Below are positions 31,196 to 43,656 of a stretch of DNA of 64,000 bases, in pieces. The position numbers were made by a program, and so were the translations under genes. The notes beneath the pieces are model-generated. The model saw only the letters and a program-made list of their open reading frames with translations, was not told where the DNA came from and ran no database searches. Location of the stretch: positions 17,228,520-17,292,519 of the forward strand of contig NC_052615.1 in assembly GCF_016545825.1 (NCBI RefSeq). The letters are read 5' to 3'. Source of the DNA: Eucalyptus grandis (lineage: Eukaryota; Streptophyta; Magnoliopsida; Myrtales; Myrtaceae). Position 1 is the stretch's first letter, and every line of letters starts with the position of its first letter.

Positions 31196-32470
31196 GAAAT
31201 TCGATATAAATTTATATTTTCATATTTACAAGCCCTATGATTCTTTTCCTCAATTATTCGATTTTAGTATGGTCAGAAATTTGATTTTAATGGCTAGCTG
31301 GAGTTCTCTTCTGCAATTGATCATCTGTTACCGGACTTTTGTTCTGATAGTCCCAAGCTCTTAATGGTAAGGAAAACAAAGCAAACAACATTATTTTATC
31401 GTTCCGAAACGTTGACCACCATATCGCAAAACCCTTCGATTTTGTCTATTGCTGGAGATTTGTTATGAGAGGCCACTTGGTCCAGCCTTAATCCATACAA
31501 ATAGGGTGGACTAATCTCAGCCGCCCGTGATATCCTTGACCTTGTCATTAAACTTTCAGACAGCTTGCTAATATTATTCGTCTTGAAGTAGCAAATCCTA
31601 GCTTCTACAGCCAATGCCGCAAATATCGCGCCCACCATCGGGCATACACAAATAGAAATAGAGCCAAATCTCTTCTTTTTGTAAGCCGTCCATTCTGTTT
31701 TGAAATGATTCAGCTGTGCGATGATGTATTCCTCTGCATTTCCTCTTGCACTCTCTTCTCAACTAGAAAACAATGTACTGGATCAAGCAATCACTCTCAA
31801 ACAAATGATGGAACTTTGGTGACCATTCCTTTGATTTTACATTCTACATTAGTGACTCTCCTTCCCTCATTCACAAGTTAAATACAATCTAGAGCTTCTC
31901 TCTAGGTTCCATGTGAGTGTGACTGAGTAAGGTTGACTTGGAAGAAATCACTAAGGCGGCACGGCTAAGGAAACGCTAGATCAATCAACTTGTAACACAT
32001 ACATACCTTGTATGTGGCATACTTAAATTTTAAGACTCGATTGCCCTTTTCAATAGAGGGCTGAGACTCTGCACCTATTTAATATGAAGCCTTTAAATCT
32101 AGCAAACTTGAAACATCGACAATGTTGACAAATATAGCACAAAATTTCTCAATCTTTTAGTTAAAAAATATATCATTTCTAAGAACAATATAGTCCCCAC
32201 ATATTAGTTTCAGTAACCGAGTTGATTGAAGACTTAGGATTTCAAGAAATTTTAGGAAATCTAATTGTAATATAATTTTATGAAATTATCCATAAGTTTA
32301 TAGAAAAAGAATGCTAGTGTAAAGACTTGGCTCAATAACCTATTATGAGGTATCAGCAGCAGGCGGATCTCGGTGTCTCGATAATCTCCTCATTGTATAA
32401 AGTTTTTCAATTGCAGAGCTTATATAAAAAGACAAGTTGGACGGTGTCATGCTTTCTTTCAATACAATCT

Positions 32471-33670
32471 AAGTAACACTGACACGCGACATGGACACAC
32501 GACATAACACGCCGACACGTCATTTTTTTAAAATAGAGAATTTCGATACATTGAGACACGTTATATATTAAATAAATATTTTTATTTTAATTATTTGATA
32601 AAAATTCACAAATAAATAAATAATAATAAAAAGATATCACAATGAATTCACACTAATATCATCAATAAATCTATTCATAGGAAATTTGAAAAGACATATT
32701 TATAATTAATATGTACTCATATTTGAGAACATATTTTTAACTTTAACAAAAATTATAGATGAAATTAATGACTAACAAAAGATTAAAATAAACTTATTTA
32801 AATAAATCTATGATCTTTTATAATGATCAAAATTTATCATTATTTAACATTTAATATTTTTATTTTTCCAAATCATTTTTTAGCTTATATATTTATTTAT
32901 ATTTGGGAACATATTTTTAACTTTTATTTTTTTAACAAAAATAACTTCTGTTAAAAAAAAAAACAAAAATAACTATTTCATCCAAAAATTATTTCCCTCC
33001 CTCGTTTTCCCCCTCAAACCTCCCAAAAATTATTTTCCTCTCTTTTTTTACCCTCAAAACCCTCATCCCCATAAATCAATTCCCTCCCTCATTTCTCTCT
33101 CCCCGTCCCTCACGCCACCCCGAAATTCCCCCTCCGTTTCTTCCCCTGCTCTTTCTCTCTCTCTTTCTCTCTCCCCCTCCCCCCCAAAAAAAAAGAAGAA
33201 GAAAAGCACATGTCATTTACCTAGTTTCTCTCTCACGCCACCCCATCCCCACCCCCTTCGCCTCCGTTTCTTTCACGTCCCCCACCACCCTCCCTCTTTG
33301 CGAAAACCAAACTGCAGCCTCTTCCTCCTCCTCATCGCACGATCCTCTCAGCTCTCCCTCGGTTGCCTCATTGCAGTCGCTCACCACCTCACCTTCAGTC
33401 CTTCATCCTTTGTAGTTACAGCCTCGGCGTCGCAGTCGCAGCCCTCTAGATCGCCTCAGTCTACACTCTTCCTTTGGCCCTCCCTCGCCATCGTGGCCTT
33501 GCCTCCACCCTCCATCATCTTCTTTAACGATCCTCTATCTTAGACACGCATGTTAGAATGTGTTAAGAAAAGTTGACTAGGTGTCCGATTTCAAAAAATC
33601 CGACACATGTTGATTGCGTGTCAAACCGACATGAAAGCTCCGGCAACATATCCGTGCTTCATAGGGTATA
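32471..33670. mobile_element. 1.2-kb insertion in segmental copy 1, unclassified transposon-like
   Basis: The paralogous region reads CTTTCAGTACAATAATAACTGTTTTACAC at 63,321-63,349 in one piece (given here as start CTTTCAGTACAATAATAACT). In copy 1, CTTTCAATACAAT is followed by 1.2 kb before AATGTTTTACACATTTCGC resumes. The left part has repeated GACACG words (CACTGACACGCGACATGG, CGCCGACACG), and the right end has CCGACACATG, CGTGTCAAACCGACATG and CCGTGCTTCATAGGG, which are partly inverted to the left. The middle is AT-rich, then pyrimidine-rich (33,000-33,300). Ends are approximate and target duplications unclear. Confidence 0.6.
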
Positions 33671-33884
33671 ATACCAAATGTTTTACACATTTCGCTAGTG
33701 AATTTAGATCGGGTTTGGGCTTTATTTGATTTTGCTAGATAAGCTCAATATTGTCGGATGTCACTTCATGCACTTTCATTCTTTGCCTTGGTTTTCAATC
33801 ATTTGTTTCCACTCTCATGTTCTAACTCTTAAATGTTGCCCGCTCCAATTTCCGTCTCCCGTTTTCAATGTTGCCTTAGCTTAG

Positions 33885-34642
33885 GATAGAGCAAAATCTT
33901 ATAACACAGACTGAAAAAGGTCAAAAAGGTTGGAAGAGGAGAATTTCAAGATAAGAGAGAAGACCGAAAAAGTTAAGGAATTGTTGAAGAAAACTGTATA
34001 TGAAGGAAAAAGGTTGAAAGAGGAGGATTTGAAGCTAATGGAGGAGGTTATGATATCTGAGAAATCATGATAGAAGACTGAAGCTAAATATGAAAAAAAA
34101 TAAAAATTGAAGAGGTGGATTGAGAATTGTTATTGTTAAAGAGTTGGAGAACATGCGTAAACAAATAGATAGATACACTAATGGAGGCTAACGGAATAAA
34201 TAACTTGTTTAGTGGGTTTGATAAAAGACTCAAAAGTGCACAAGAAAAATCAATGAAATGGTTACCAAAATCCTATCATTTTTTTAATCCTATCATTACT
34301 ATAGTTGAAGAGGAAATCGAGAAGGACAAAATTCATTCCATTGAAGATAGACTCTATATGGTACAAAAGGTCATATTGAATCACAAAGCAAAACATGGGT
34401 GTATATTGCACCCATCTAGGACTCTATGCGACACCATGGGTAGATTGTTGCTTGAAGTGCACATTGCCGTACAAATGGGTTGCTTTGTTTTGCTCAGCAT
34501 TGTCAATGAGGTATGCTGGAACATGCAATATCATTCCAACCATAAAGTCCCTATAACCCAAAAGGACCATATGCAAAGCATTACAGTACCAAGTTGTATA
34601 GCATCTAATACACTACAAGATGGTTGTTATACATGGACATGA
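33885..34642 (+). pseudogene. Coiled-coil protein relic, copy 1
   Basis: The plus strand encodes heptad-like, charged peptide FKIREKTEKVKELLKKT, then GKRLKEEDLKLMEEVMISEKS, followed by stops. A frameshift later (34,181-34,642) gives an open frame with IITIVEEEIEKDKIHSIEDR, VILNHKAKHGC and GRLLLEVHIAVQMGCFVLL. The lysine/glutamate periodicity suggests a long coiled coil. The later part has a short hydrophobic stretch. Several stops and frame changes interrupt it. I do not recognise the family. A second copy lies at 63,540-64,000 and a partial one of the last block at about 35,040. Confidence 0.5.
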
Positions 34643-35039
34643 TCTCGTTTGTCTTCTCTTACATATCCACTTGTTCTCTTTATCTTTCTTTATTTATTTA
34701 AAAAAATTTATTAACACATTTCTTGGCTCACTAGAACCATGTGGATAATATTTGTAGTTAAAATTAAGAATCAAGACCTTACTAAAAAAAATCAATTTTG
34801 ATTGTGCATTAGTTTTTCAAGCAATGTTCAATTGACTCAATTTTGCATTTATGAAAAGCTTATTTTTCGAACCTTTCAAAATAGGGTTGTATTGGAGAAA
34901 ATTTAATTGATACAATCATTTTGAGAAATAGATCTAAAGAATGTACTTGTGCTTTTTTCCTTTCTCTTATCACAGCAAAATTTCTAAGGGTTTGTTCCAT
35001 GCTTCTTTATTTTAAAATGAAATAGTCCAAGTGGAGAGC

Positions 35040-35290
35040 AAGAAGCAAAAATATACGGCTACAATTGATTCTATTGAAAGTAGAATCAATTGTGTACAAA
35101 CAAGTTTATTGAAGTACAAAATAAGGCCAATGACATGCTGAGCGTGTACGGCACTCATCTAGGATTGAATAATCTGGGTGACTTGTTGCTTCAAGCGCAC
35201 ATTCTGTGCAAACGGTTTGCTTGGCTTTGCATTGGGATGGTGGTGATATTTGCGGTTGTATTGGGATGCAAGTTGAGATTTCATATATAA
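35040..35290 (+). pseudogene. Diverged repeat of the coiled-coil gene's last exon-like block
   Basis: Bases 35,060-35,250 resemble 34,330-34,520: CTATTGAAAGTAGAATCAATTGTGTACAAA against CCATTGAAGATAGACTCTATATGGTACAAA (both longer in sequence), then CTCATCTAGGA, GACTTGTTGCTTCAAGCGCACATT and GTTTGCTTGGCTTTGC. The equivalent peptide frame carries stops. A shorter echo, GGAGGACAAAATTCAGTCTA, appears at about 36,492. The block was probably copied several times. Confidence 0.45.
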
Positions 35291-37497
35291 ATATAAGAAG
35301 TACTAATGGGGCGGCAAAGAGCTTAGTTTGAAGACTAGGTTGCTTGCCTACGGAAGCTACAAGATTGGGCAGTAGATGAAAGAAGTAAAAAAATCTTTTC
35401 GCTGAAACGACTACTTGCATTATTTTGCAGCAAAAGAGTACGTGTTTGAAACTACACTCGCATACTCAGCCTGCTCTTTCCCCCACTTCTTCGTCCCCTT
35501 GTCCCTGTGCCTGTGCCTATTGACCATCACGCTGCGACAACTTTGCTCAAAGCTCCAATTGAGCTTCATTTTCTCTCTCTTAAAATTTCATTTGGCCTCA
35601 TTTTCTCATTGCTCAGATTTTGCTTTGCTTGTCTTCACTCGTGTTCATGTGCTCTAGATCTGTGTGAACTTAGGATTTTATTGAAGAATTTGCCCGCACG
35701 ACCGTTAAAAGCTAGAGAGTCTCGGTAGTCTACAGGATTTTTTTAATAATTAACAGGTCAATAGGAAATTGTGCATAATTTTTCCATCTACTGTTCAATT
35801 GAGTCAATTCCTTTCATTTACCGTCTTGATCGGCGATTTTGGCCAGCTAAACTGGATCCCTACTTTCATTCTCTTCCCAATGAAAATTTCAATCATAACC
35901 ACTCAACTGCATTGGTTTTGTGTCTGTTGTCCTAGGATTCTCAATGAAACAATTGTTGGAGACTGTTGTTGGTTATTTTATCTGTTCAGTTTGCAGCAAT
36001 TTTCTTGTTTTCAGTAAGCAAGCAGTGATTGTGAGGGGATGCGGATCAGGTATATTGAGAGATCGAAACAGTATGAGCGGAGGGAGCGATATATAAACTC
36101 GAGATCGACCGAGGAAGGCCAGACATGTAAAAAGGTACTAATCGTGCGCGGCATTTTGTTTTGTAGAAAAAGCAGGAGATTATAGCTTGTTTATACAGTT
36201 TGTAACTCCAGGCATTACATAAAATCCAACTCGATCTCCCAAAAGCTGCTGATTTAAACCTAAAGAAGAACACTGAGAAGGTGAAGCATCTTGGAAAAGG
36301 ATTCTATGTCATCGAGGAGCTCGACCATTGTCGAAAAAACAAAGTTCATGTTGTTTGATCCAGGACAGCACCATGCATCAAACCAAATTCAAGACATAAT
36401 TATTTCTTTTGGAATTTGGAGGTCGTATTCATGTTTAAACTAGTGCAAAGGCACGGCCTCCATTGTTTACTGTAGTCAAAGGGGAAGCCATGGAGGACAA
36501 AATTCAGTCTATTGAAGACAAAAATAAGCTCCATTGTTCAGTTCTTGAGCACCAATTTCCTCAAGGAATTTTTCTATGATATGTGATTAATAATGAACTT
36601 CTTTGTATTAGTCTACTAATTAGTTTACTAAATGGGAGAGTCAAAATCTTGCCTATAAAGTTCCATTGTGTAGAGAATTTTTCTATGATATGTGATTAAT
36701 AATGAATTTCTTTGTAACGTCGAGCAACTTATAAAAAATAGTGAGATTTATAGGGGGAAAGATCCAATCTCGTGATCGCGTATTCCACGATCTCGTGCAT
36801 CTTTGACACGTAGAGATAATGCTAAATAGGAAAATGCGGGTACAGCACATGTCAATCGTGATTGGAAGTTCATAGCCTGGCTAATGGCCGCTAGCTAGAT
36901 TGGTGCTAACCCGATTAACCGGACGGAATTAAATATCCTTATTTATTGAGCGGTGAAACCTAATATTCTTTTCCACTTTTATGTTGCGATGAGATGGCGC
37001 TTTGAATACTATCCGAGCATGGATTCTCCATCTTTTAGGTTCATCGTTTTAGTGCCTCGATAAATCATGACCATTGATTTATGAAAATAAGCTTTTTATT
37101 GACCATTAAGATTTGTCGAAACGTTCAAAAAAAAAAAGAAAAAAACATAGCCCGCGGTAGAAGAACAACGCCCATTCCAGAATAAATTCGCTTTCTCGAG
37201 TTTCTGGCAAAGTAAGGATAATTTCCTTGCGGCCAAAGAGCTTGAGCAAGCACAATGCTCTAATCAAATTAAAAGGCCTTCCCTTTTACGAGGTATGCAG
37301 TCTCAAATATCCCTTTGAGGCCATCTGCTAAGCTGATATTGAAACTTTCTGTAAAATAAAGAAATTGTATGGTAAATTTGTCGAGAGTATATAGTGCCAC
37401 TATCATTTGATATTCATCAAAAAGATTTTCGGTGGACACGTATGACTACACAGTATCAAGAGAAGGTTTTTAGGTCATTCCAAAAGACATCGTCGTC
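35291..37497. other. Intergenic region, small repeats only
   Basis: No gene is recognised. A roughly 43-base direct repeat (GAATTTTTCTATGATATGTG...) occurs at 36,566 and 36,675, 109 bases apart. The target duplication TCGTC of the following solo LTR is at 37,493-37,497. Confidence 0.45.
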
Positions 37498-40400
37498 TGT
37501 GACATCTCGATTTTCCAATTCTATTTTTAATAAATTGAGACGGACATTTTGTTGGCACGCATATAGTTCTTTTCCTTGAGTCGGCCACTCATGTGAAAAG
37601 TAGTCTATCGGTGAAGCTATTAAGAGTTTCTAATGCATCGGACTCGAGAATTTGACCGAGAGCGACCTTTTCGACCGAGCTAATCAGAAGGGTCATTACG
37701 GCACAATTAAAAATCGATTAGAGATCGGAGATGGGTCAACTCGATAGAGGCATATGATCAGGCGTGGGTGATTCCACCAGATTGCACAATCCTGTCGATC
37801 GGCCTTTGGACCGACTTTTACATTTGATTGGGTACCTGTGTTTGTATTTGGACAGATTTAAAACAACCGAAAGTCGCCAATGTTCGAAGATGTACATTGT
37901 GGCTTGAGATGATCAACCACGGGTCGAATGCATGAAAATTTCTAAAGGCTACCGGTAGGTTGGGGCGCTAATATCGTCCAAAGTGAAATTAACCGTGGAA
38001 TTGAGATTGAATTCAGAAATTGGAAGTATGGGTGTGTCACAAATCATTTTAAGAATATTAACTTATCTTTTGAAGATTTTTCATGCAATCAGAGTTCTTT
38101 GGCAAATTAAATCCGAGAATGGCTATTTTAGCTCGAGAAATTAGTAGGCCTTTTGGTCGCGCTTTTGGGACTTAAGTTGGTTCTATGGACAAGTGAAGAT
38201 GTAAATTGAAATGTGATGACATTTGATTAATTTTATGAGCTTGATTGGTTCCGGTGGAAGAAAAGTGAATGGAATTGGAGAAATTAGTGTACGAATTCCC
38301 GGCGGAAAATGAAATTGCAAACCATTGGAAAATGTTGTGGGAGGTTTGGAGATAGTGGGACATGACATCACGATGGTGGGCCATTGTATGAGATTAAAGA
38401 AAGAGAAAAAGAGAAAAGGAAAATGGTCCCATCTCTCTCTCTCCTTCTTCTCTCTCCTCCCTCTCTTCTTACTCTCTCTTCCGTGCGACTCCTCCATGTT
38501 CTTCATCTTCTTCTTCGGTCCTTAGCAACCAGCGAAGCTGGAGAAGCCACATGCCTCCGCCGTTCACCGCCGTTGCACGCCGTCGCCGTTCGTCCGTCAT
38601 TCGCTGCTCCGCTCGCCCGCGGGTGCTGCTCCGCCTTCTTTCTCCCCCTCCGTTTGTTGCTCGGAATCTCAGATTTGGTCGGACGCCAAGCGGAAGCAGC
38701 AGCCAACGTCGCTGGGAGCCGTCGCTCGCCGCACGCCGTCCTCACCTCGCGTCGCCCGTCCGCTCGTCGCCGCCGCCCCGCGCCGCTCTGCCGGTCAGCT
38801 CGCCTGCCTGTCGCCCTCGTCCGCGCCAGGCCACGTCCCAGCGGCTCGGGCCTTCGCCGGAGCTCCCTCCGCCGCCGTGCGCCCCCGCCTTAGCCCGCCG
38901 GAGCTTCGCCTTGCCTCCGCCGCCCTTGGCCACCTCAACCGGCGCCGGATCCGCCCTCCATCGGCCCCAAACAGAATCTGGAAAAATGGGTATGGCAGCG
39001 GGTGTTTGGCCCGTTTTGGCCGCCTTCCCGAGCCCGGATGCTCGGCCCGCTTTGAGGAAAGTGGATCCTCGCGTCGTCCCCGTTGTTTTGGTCCGCTCGG
39101 CTCGCTAATCCGGTGAGTTTAGCTCACTAAACCTCGCTTAAAAGGGTTAATTATGATTAGGGAGGTTTAGTTTATGTTAAGTATTATTAGGTTGTTAGTT
39201 TAGGTTAATTAAGAGTAGATTTGATTAAGGTGGTGGTTTAATTTAAAGTGTGCTTAATTAAGGGTAAGTAGGTTTATTTAAAATAAGCATTGATTTGACA
39301 TAAATGAATTTACTTTTGATTTATTTAAATGTCTCGAAATTATTAAATAATTTAATAATATATTTTATTCGAAATTAATAAAATATTATTATTTAATTAT
39401 TTTCGGAATAAATTTAATTATTTATTAAATTCCGAAAATTTTGTCAAGACCCTAAATTCTCGAGAATTTTGTGTTGATCGCTGCTTTGTGTATTCAGATT
39501 ATGAATTTGATGATTAGATATTACAAATTGAGTGATGATTTGTGCAATTAATTATTGAATTGTTGTGTGCTGGTTGAAAGACTCGGGTCGCAGTAGTGGC
39601 TAGGCCGACTGGACCTTTGTTCTTCTAGAAATGCCGTCAAGGGAGAGTGACGTGGCTCGGGTCGCGGTAGTGGCTGGCCGACTGGATCTTTGTTCTTCTA
39701 GAAATGCCATCAAGGGAGAGTGACGTGGCACGGGTCGCGATAGTGGCTAGTTAGGCCGACGGCTTTGTTCTTCTAGAAATGCCGTCAAGAGAGTGACGTG
39801 GCTCGGGTCGCAGTAGAGGGTCGCAGTAGAGGCTAGGCCAACTGGACCCATGCTCTTTCAGGAATGCCGTCGATGTACTGACGAAGTCGCGCTCTAAGGT
39901 GGGGAGGCGATGCGGTTATATGCCGGTAGATAGGCTGAAGCTGCCCGAGTAGCTATGCCCTTGTTTGGCCATGAATGACAATTGGAATGCATGTTGAGTG
40001 TTGTTGATGGGTCGGATTATGGGACGGAATTGCGCGGCATGGAATGGGACGTGTCATAACAATTTAGTCTTATAATCAGAACCCCCGTGATTGTTGGTTA
40101 TATGAAAGTGAATGCGTCTTGGTTGTTTAAGTTCCTATGTGATGTGGCTAGGCCACCCTTGAGCGTATTTTTTTTTTTAATAGGAGTTTAGGGGTTGAAC
40201 TTGCTTTGAGACATCGTCTCATCGTTTGTGGGATTAAAATTCGAGTCTTTGGTGGACGGAGCGACCAAATAGCTTTGGTTGGCCTTGAGGAGTTGCGGAG
40301 GTGAAGTCATAAGATTGGAGAACGGGTCCAACTTGTAGGTCGTAGGACAATTCATTTTTAAGAGCCGGTCTTTTGTAGACTTTTGCCGCAGACCTCATTT

Positions 40401-40595
40401 GTAATTCTGTTGAATTATGGAAGTATTATGTTGTGGCTTTGCTTCTGGTTTTCTATCCCGTATTTTATTGTCGGGGTTTTATAATACGTTCGCTTGCGCA
40501 TTAATAAATGTATGGGGTCGGCGACACTACACGGGAATGTCGCATTGGAATGACCATGGTGGGATGTTGACGCGCTCGAGGTTCGGGGCGTGACA
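37498..40595. mobile_element. Solo LTR, about 3.1 kb, probably Ty3-gypsy
   Basis: It begins TGTGACATCTCGATTTTCC and ends GGTTCGGGGCGTGACA, a TG...CA element with short inverted ends (TGTGACA against its mirror TGACA). The five bases TCGTC lie directly on both sides (37,493-37,497 and 40,596-40,600), an exact target duplication. No gag or pol lies inside, so the element has collapsed to one LTR by recombination. The length and the GGGGCGTGACA ending suit Tekay/Del-like gypsy elements; that class assignment is from general knowledge. Inside are a GC-rich block at 38,520-39,110, likely the transcribed leader, and a 73-bp tandem repeat. Frames within it are not genes. Confidence 0.85.
39582..39870. 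repeat. 73-74 bp tandem repeat inside the solo LTR, about four copies
   Basis: Units start with CTCGGGTCGC (39,582, 39,656, 39,729 as CACGGGTCGC, 39,802) and contain GTGGCTAGGCCGACTGG, TTTGTTCTTCTAGAAATGCC and GAGAGTGACGTGG. A degraded fifth unit follows. Such subrepeats are common in the U3 or U5 of gypsy LTRs. Confidence 0.85.
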
Positions 40596-40600
40596 TCGTC

Positions 40601-41754
40601 CATCCCCAATTTGGTCAATTATGAGATGATATATTGGGTAACATTTATCAAAGATTTGGCCCTTATGAAACAAAGAATTTTATCTTGAAAAGAATGCTTT
40701 AAATCTATAGAAGAGAACCACTTAAATTAAAGTAACCTTTTCCTCATCTACGAAGAGTTGATGCGTTCATCGATCAAGATACGGCAGTGAAATCACCGGG
40801 GGCTTCTTGATGGCAAATTCCCCAAATATGGAGATTGACTCAAATTCATTTTAGCCTATAGTAGTGAACCTTCATGACTGGGGAGGTGGGGAGTTTAATA
40901 TTCCCCACCCCTGGATACATCTTAGTGGATATCAATCGGCATCTCATGATTTAGTAATCGATCAACCAATCCGATGGTGGAGATACATCTTAGTGGATAT
41001 CAATCGGCATCTCACGATCCAATTGTAAAGTTTAAGTCTACCCATCGATCCAACAGTGATTGTCTCCTTGGATTGATGACCTGGCAATATATCCGAGACA
41101 TTCTCCCCCACCCCAAGTTATTTATGTGCGCATGGTCGGGCAGTTTTTATCCATTTAGTGTAGAAAATATCCAACAAATATATATTTTACAATTGGATAC
41201 ATAAAATGTGGCCTGAAAGTTTTAAGATAAAATGTTAGCTGAACGCCCTATCAATTTCATTCAGTAATTGGGCAACGAATGGAAAAGACTACATATTGGG
41301 CCTATGTGGGCAAGCTTGGGCCCAAGAAAGAAAATCCTTTCATTATTTTACCTTCGATAATTAAGGGTTGCGTACGCCCCTTTATCCTCGAGAAATTTGC
41401 CCTTTCCTTATCAAATTGCCTCTTGAATTATTTTCTTAAAAACAACACATTACTATGTTATGGCTCCATGAGCGGTACCACTTGCAATATTTTTTGTTTG
41501 CTAAATCTTTTTTACTTGGGATAATTTGGCCTTCCTTTAATTTTCCTAGACCATCTTTTTAGAGTAAATTGAAGATTTTGTCAAATTTGTGAATATCGAA
41601 CGAGTAAATGCATCTTTAGCCTAGCCATTTGTTTTTCTTTTATTTTGGCAAGCTTTAAGGATCGACAAATGTAAGGCATGTCGAGTATCATATTTGCCAC
41701 ATCCATTTCAATGTTTTTATTCAGGACAGATTCATACTTTGAATAAATGTGGGT
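40601..41754. other. Spacer between solo LTR and dynamin duplication
   Basis: No gene is recognised. About 38 bases (GATACATCTTAGTGGATATC...) are repeated at 40,914 and 40,982, a 68-bp tandem step. Confidence 0.45.
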
Positions 41755-42014
41755 GAAAACTATATTTCTAACTCACTAATCAAGGGATTACTATCCAACC
41801 AAAGATAGAACAAGACACATCCTGTTCCAAAATGCCCTTGTACTTTAAAATACAGCAAACAGTGGTCCTCACAACTTTTTTTTTTTTTTTTTTTTTATCT
41901 TTTCTCTCCAGTATTTTGATTATGACACAACTTTTTTAGTAAAAGATAACTTATGGCACTAATGATCATTCTATAACATTATTGGCATAAATGGAAGTAC
42001 GTGACGAGAGAAGA

Positions 42015-42365
42015 AAGAAATGGCCGCCACACCACTTGCGCAGCGAGGGTCAACAAGCCTCGTCAAGGTCTCAAGTGACCCTCGTCAAGGTCTCAAGTGG
42101 GAGTTCTTACGCCTCACTGGTGGCCACACTGGAGCCACAACCCTCATAGTGAGCAAGAGCCCTCGTGCATTACTGGTGCCATCGCGCCAAAAAGGGTCAG
42201 TCGGCTCTCATGAGGGTCAATGCTCTTGCCGTCATCCAGATCTAAATGAGGGCAAACAAGCTGTCGTATGCTCACTCACGACGAGGGCCAATCGCTCTCA
42301 CGACGCTAGTAGGGTGGCGACACTATCCCCATTCTTATTCCGACTACACAAATCAATGGCCCGTT
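42015..42365. repeat. GC-rich insert with repeated GAGGGTCAA/CTCGTCAAGGTCTC words
   Basis: A short direct repeat, CCTCGTCAAGGTCTCAAGTG (at about 42,058 and 42,081), and several GAGGGYCAA words occur. It is absent from the paralogous flank near 50,270-50,820. It has the same flavour as the other GC-rich transposon cores. The open frame across it is not like any known protein. Confidence 0.45.
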
Positions 42366-43656
42366 ATTAAACTGTGCATTGATTGGATCAAATTGTTTCT
42401 ACTCAAATAGGACAATGACTGATTTGACAAAAAAAAAAATTAATGTACGAATTGAAAATTGATTAAGGTGATGTTTGGATATGTTTATTTTTGTTTTCAT
42501 TTATAAACAATACAATCATTTAACTTGTTTTAGTTTATTTAAATGTTTCTTAATTAAAAAGCGATATTTGGTTACACTTTATAATTAATGTTTATTTAAC
42601 ATAATTTTCGTTATGCTAATATTTATCATGCCTAACTGCTAATTATACTTTTTATTTTATTTTATCATTCCATGATAATTTTCTCTCATAAACTAGATGT
42701 TTAAACTGAAGATCAATTGATCAAAATAAACAAACGAAACACATTTCAATACGATACTTACGTATTTAAAAAAGCTGTGAGGAATATATAATACATTATT
42801 CATCATGTGCATATTTATGACATTATGAAAAGGGGAAAATTATATGAAGTACTACAATTGTTATGAATTTTAGCCTTACACATATTACAACCTGCATGAA
42901 TTTATATCCTTTGGTAATGGTAATACACTTATCACTTACAAGACGAGCTTTAAATTTTAAATAAAAGGAATTTCAAGACAACTTATTCTTCTAATTGATT
43001 TTGAAGATGGTTTTAAGGAATCTCGATTAATACATATGAAGAAGAACAAAAATGCATATAATTATCTAGAAAGGTGGCGTCAAAATTTGCCTTCAGTTAA
43101 TCTAAAATTATATTTTTGGTCTCCATAATTAATATAGAGATAGCATCGCTTTTCCGATTTAAAAAGTCAAAAATTTTGTGCTTTCAAGATAGTAGATTAT
43201 GTTGGCTTTTGTTTCTTTTGAGGTAATCGATTCTATCCATAACCATCACAATACTGTTTTAATGTGAATAACTGTTTACTTTTGCTTTCAAAAACAAATA
43301 GGAACTGTTTATATATAAACTTAACCATACGGCCACTAGGATTTCAAAAGCCAATTTTGACGTTGCCCCTAAAACTCAGATTTATTTCTGCTTGATCCTG
43401 GCCCATCAAAACCCATTTGCAGAAAGACAAACCACCAGTAAAACCAACATTCTAAAGCTGACTACTAGATCAACAAACATGGCCATCTGAAGTAGTACAT
43501 CATCAAGAACTATTCATAGGAAGCTAATTGAAGACTTCAGTAGAATCCCACACAGAACCACCTAACCTAACAAGAACAAGCCGATAGATATCTTTTCCTC
43601 AAATAATCCCTCGCAAGCCAAAAAGAAGGAAAGAAAAACAGAGCAACGATGCTAAT

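Noticed and set aside
38384..39116. Open frames up to 185 codons at 38.4-39.1 kb.
   Set aside because: They lie within the solo LTR's GC-rich leader, are low complexity and open on both strands.
39582..39870. Regular 73-bp repeats that might suggest a CRISPR-like array.
   Set aside because: The units are contiguous without unique spacers, lie inside a plant LTR, and the host is a eukaryote.
42020..42370. A 116-codon frame at 42.0-42.4 kb.
   Set aside because: It spans the GC-rich insert, has internal direct repeats and is absent from the paralogous flank.
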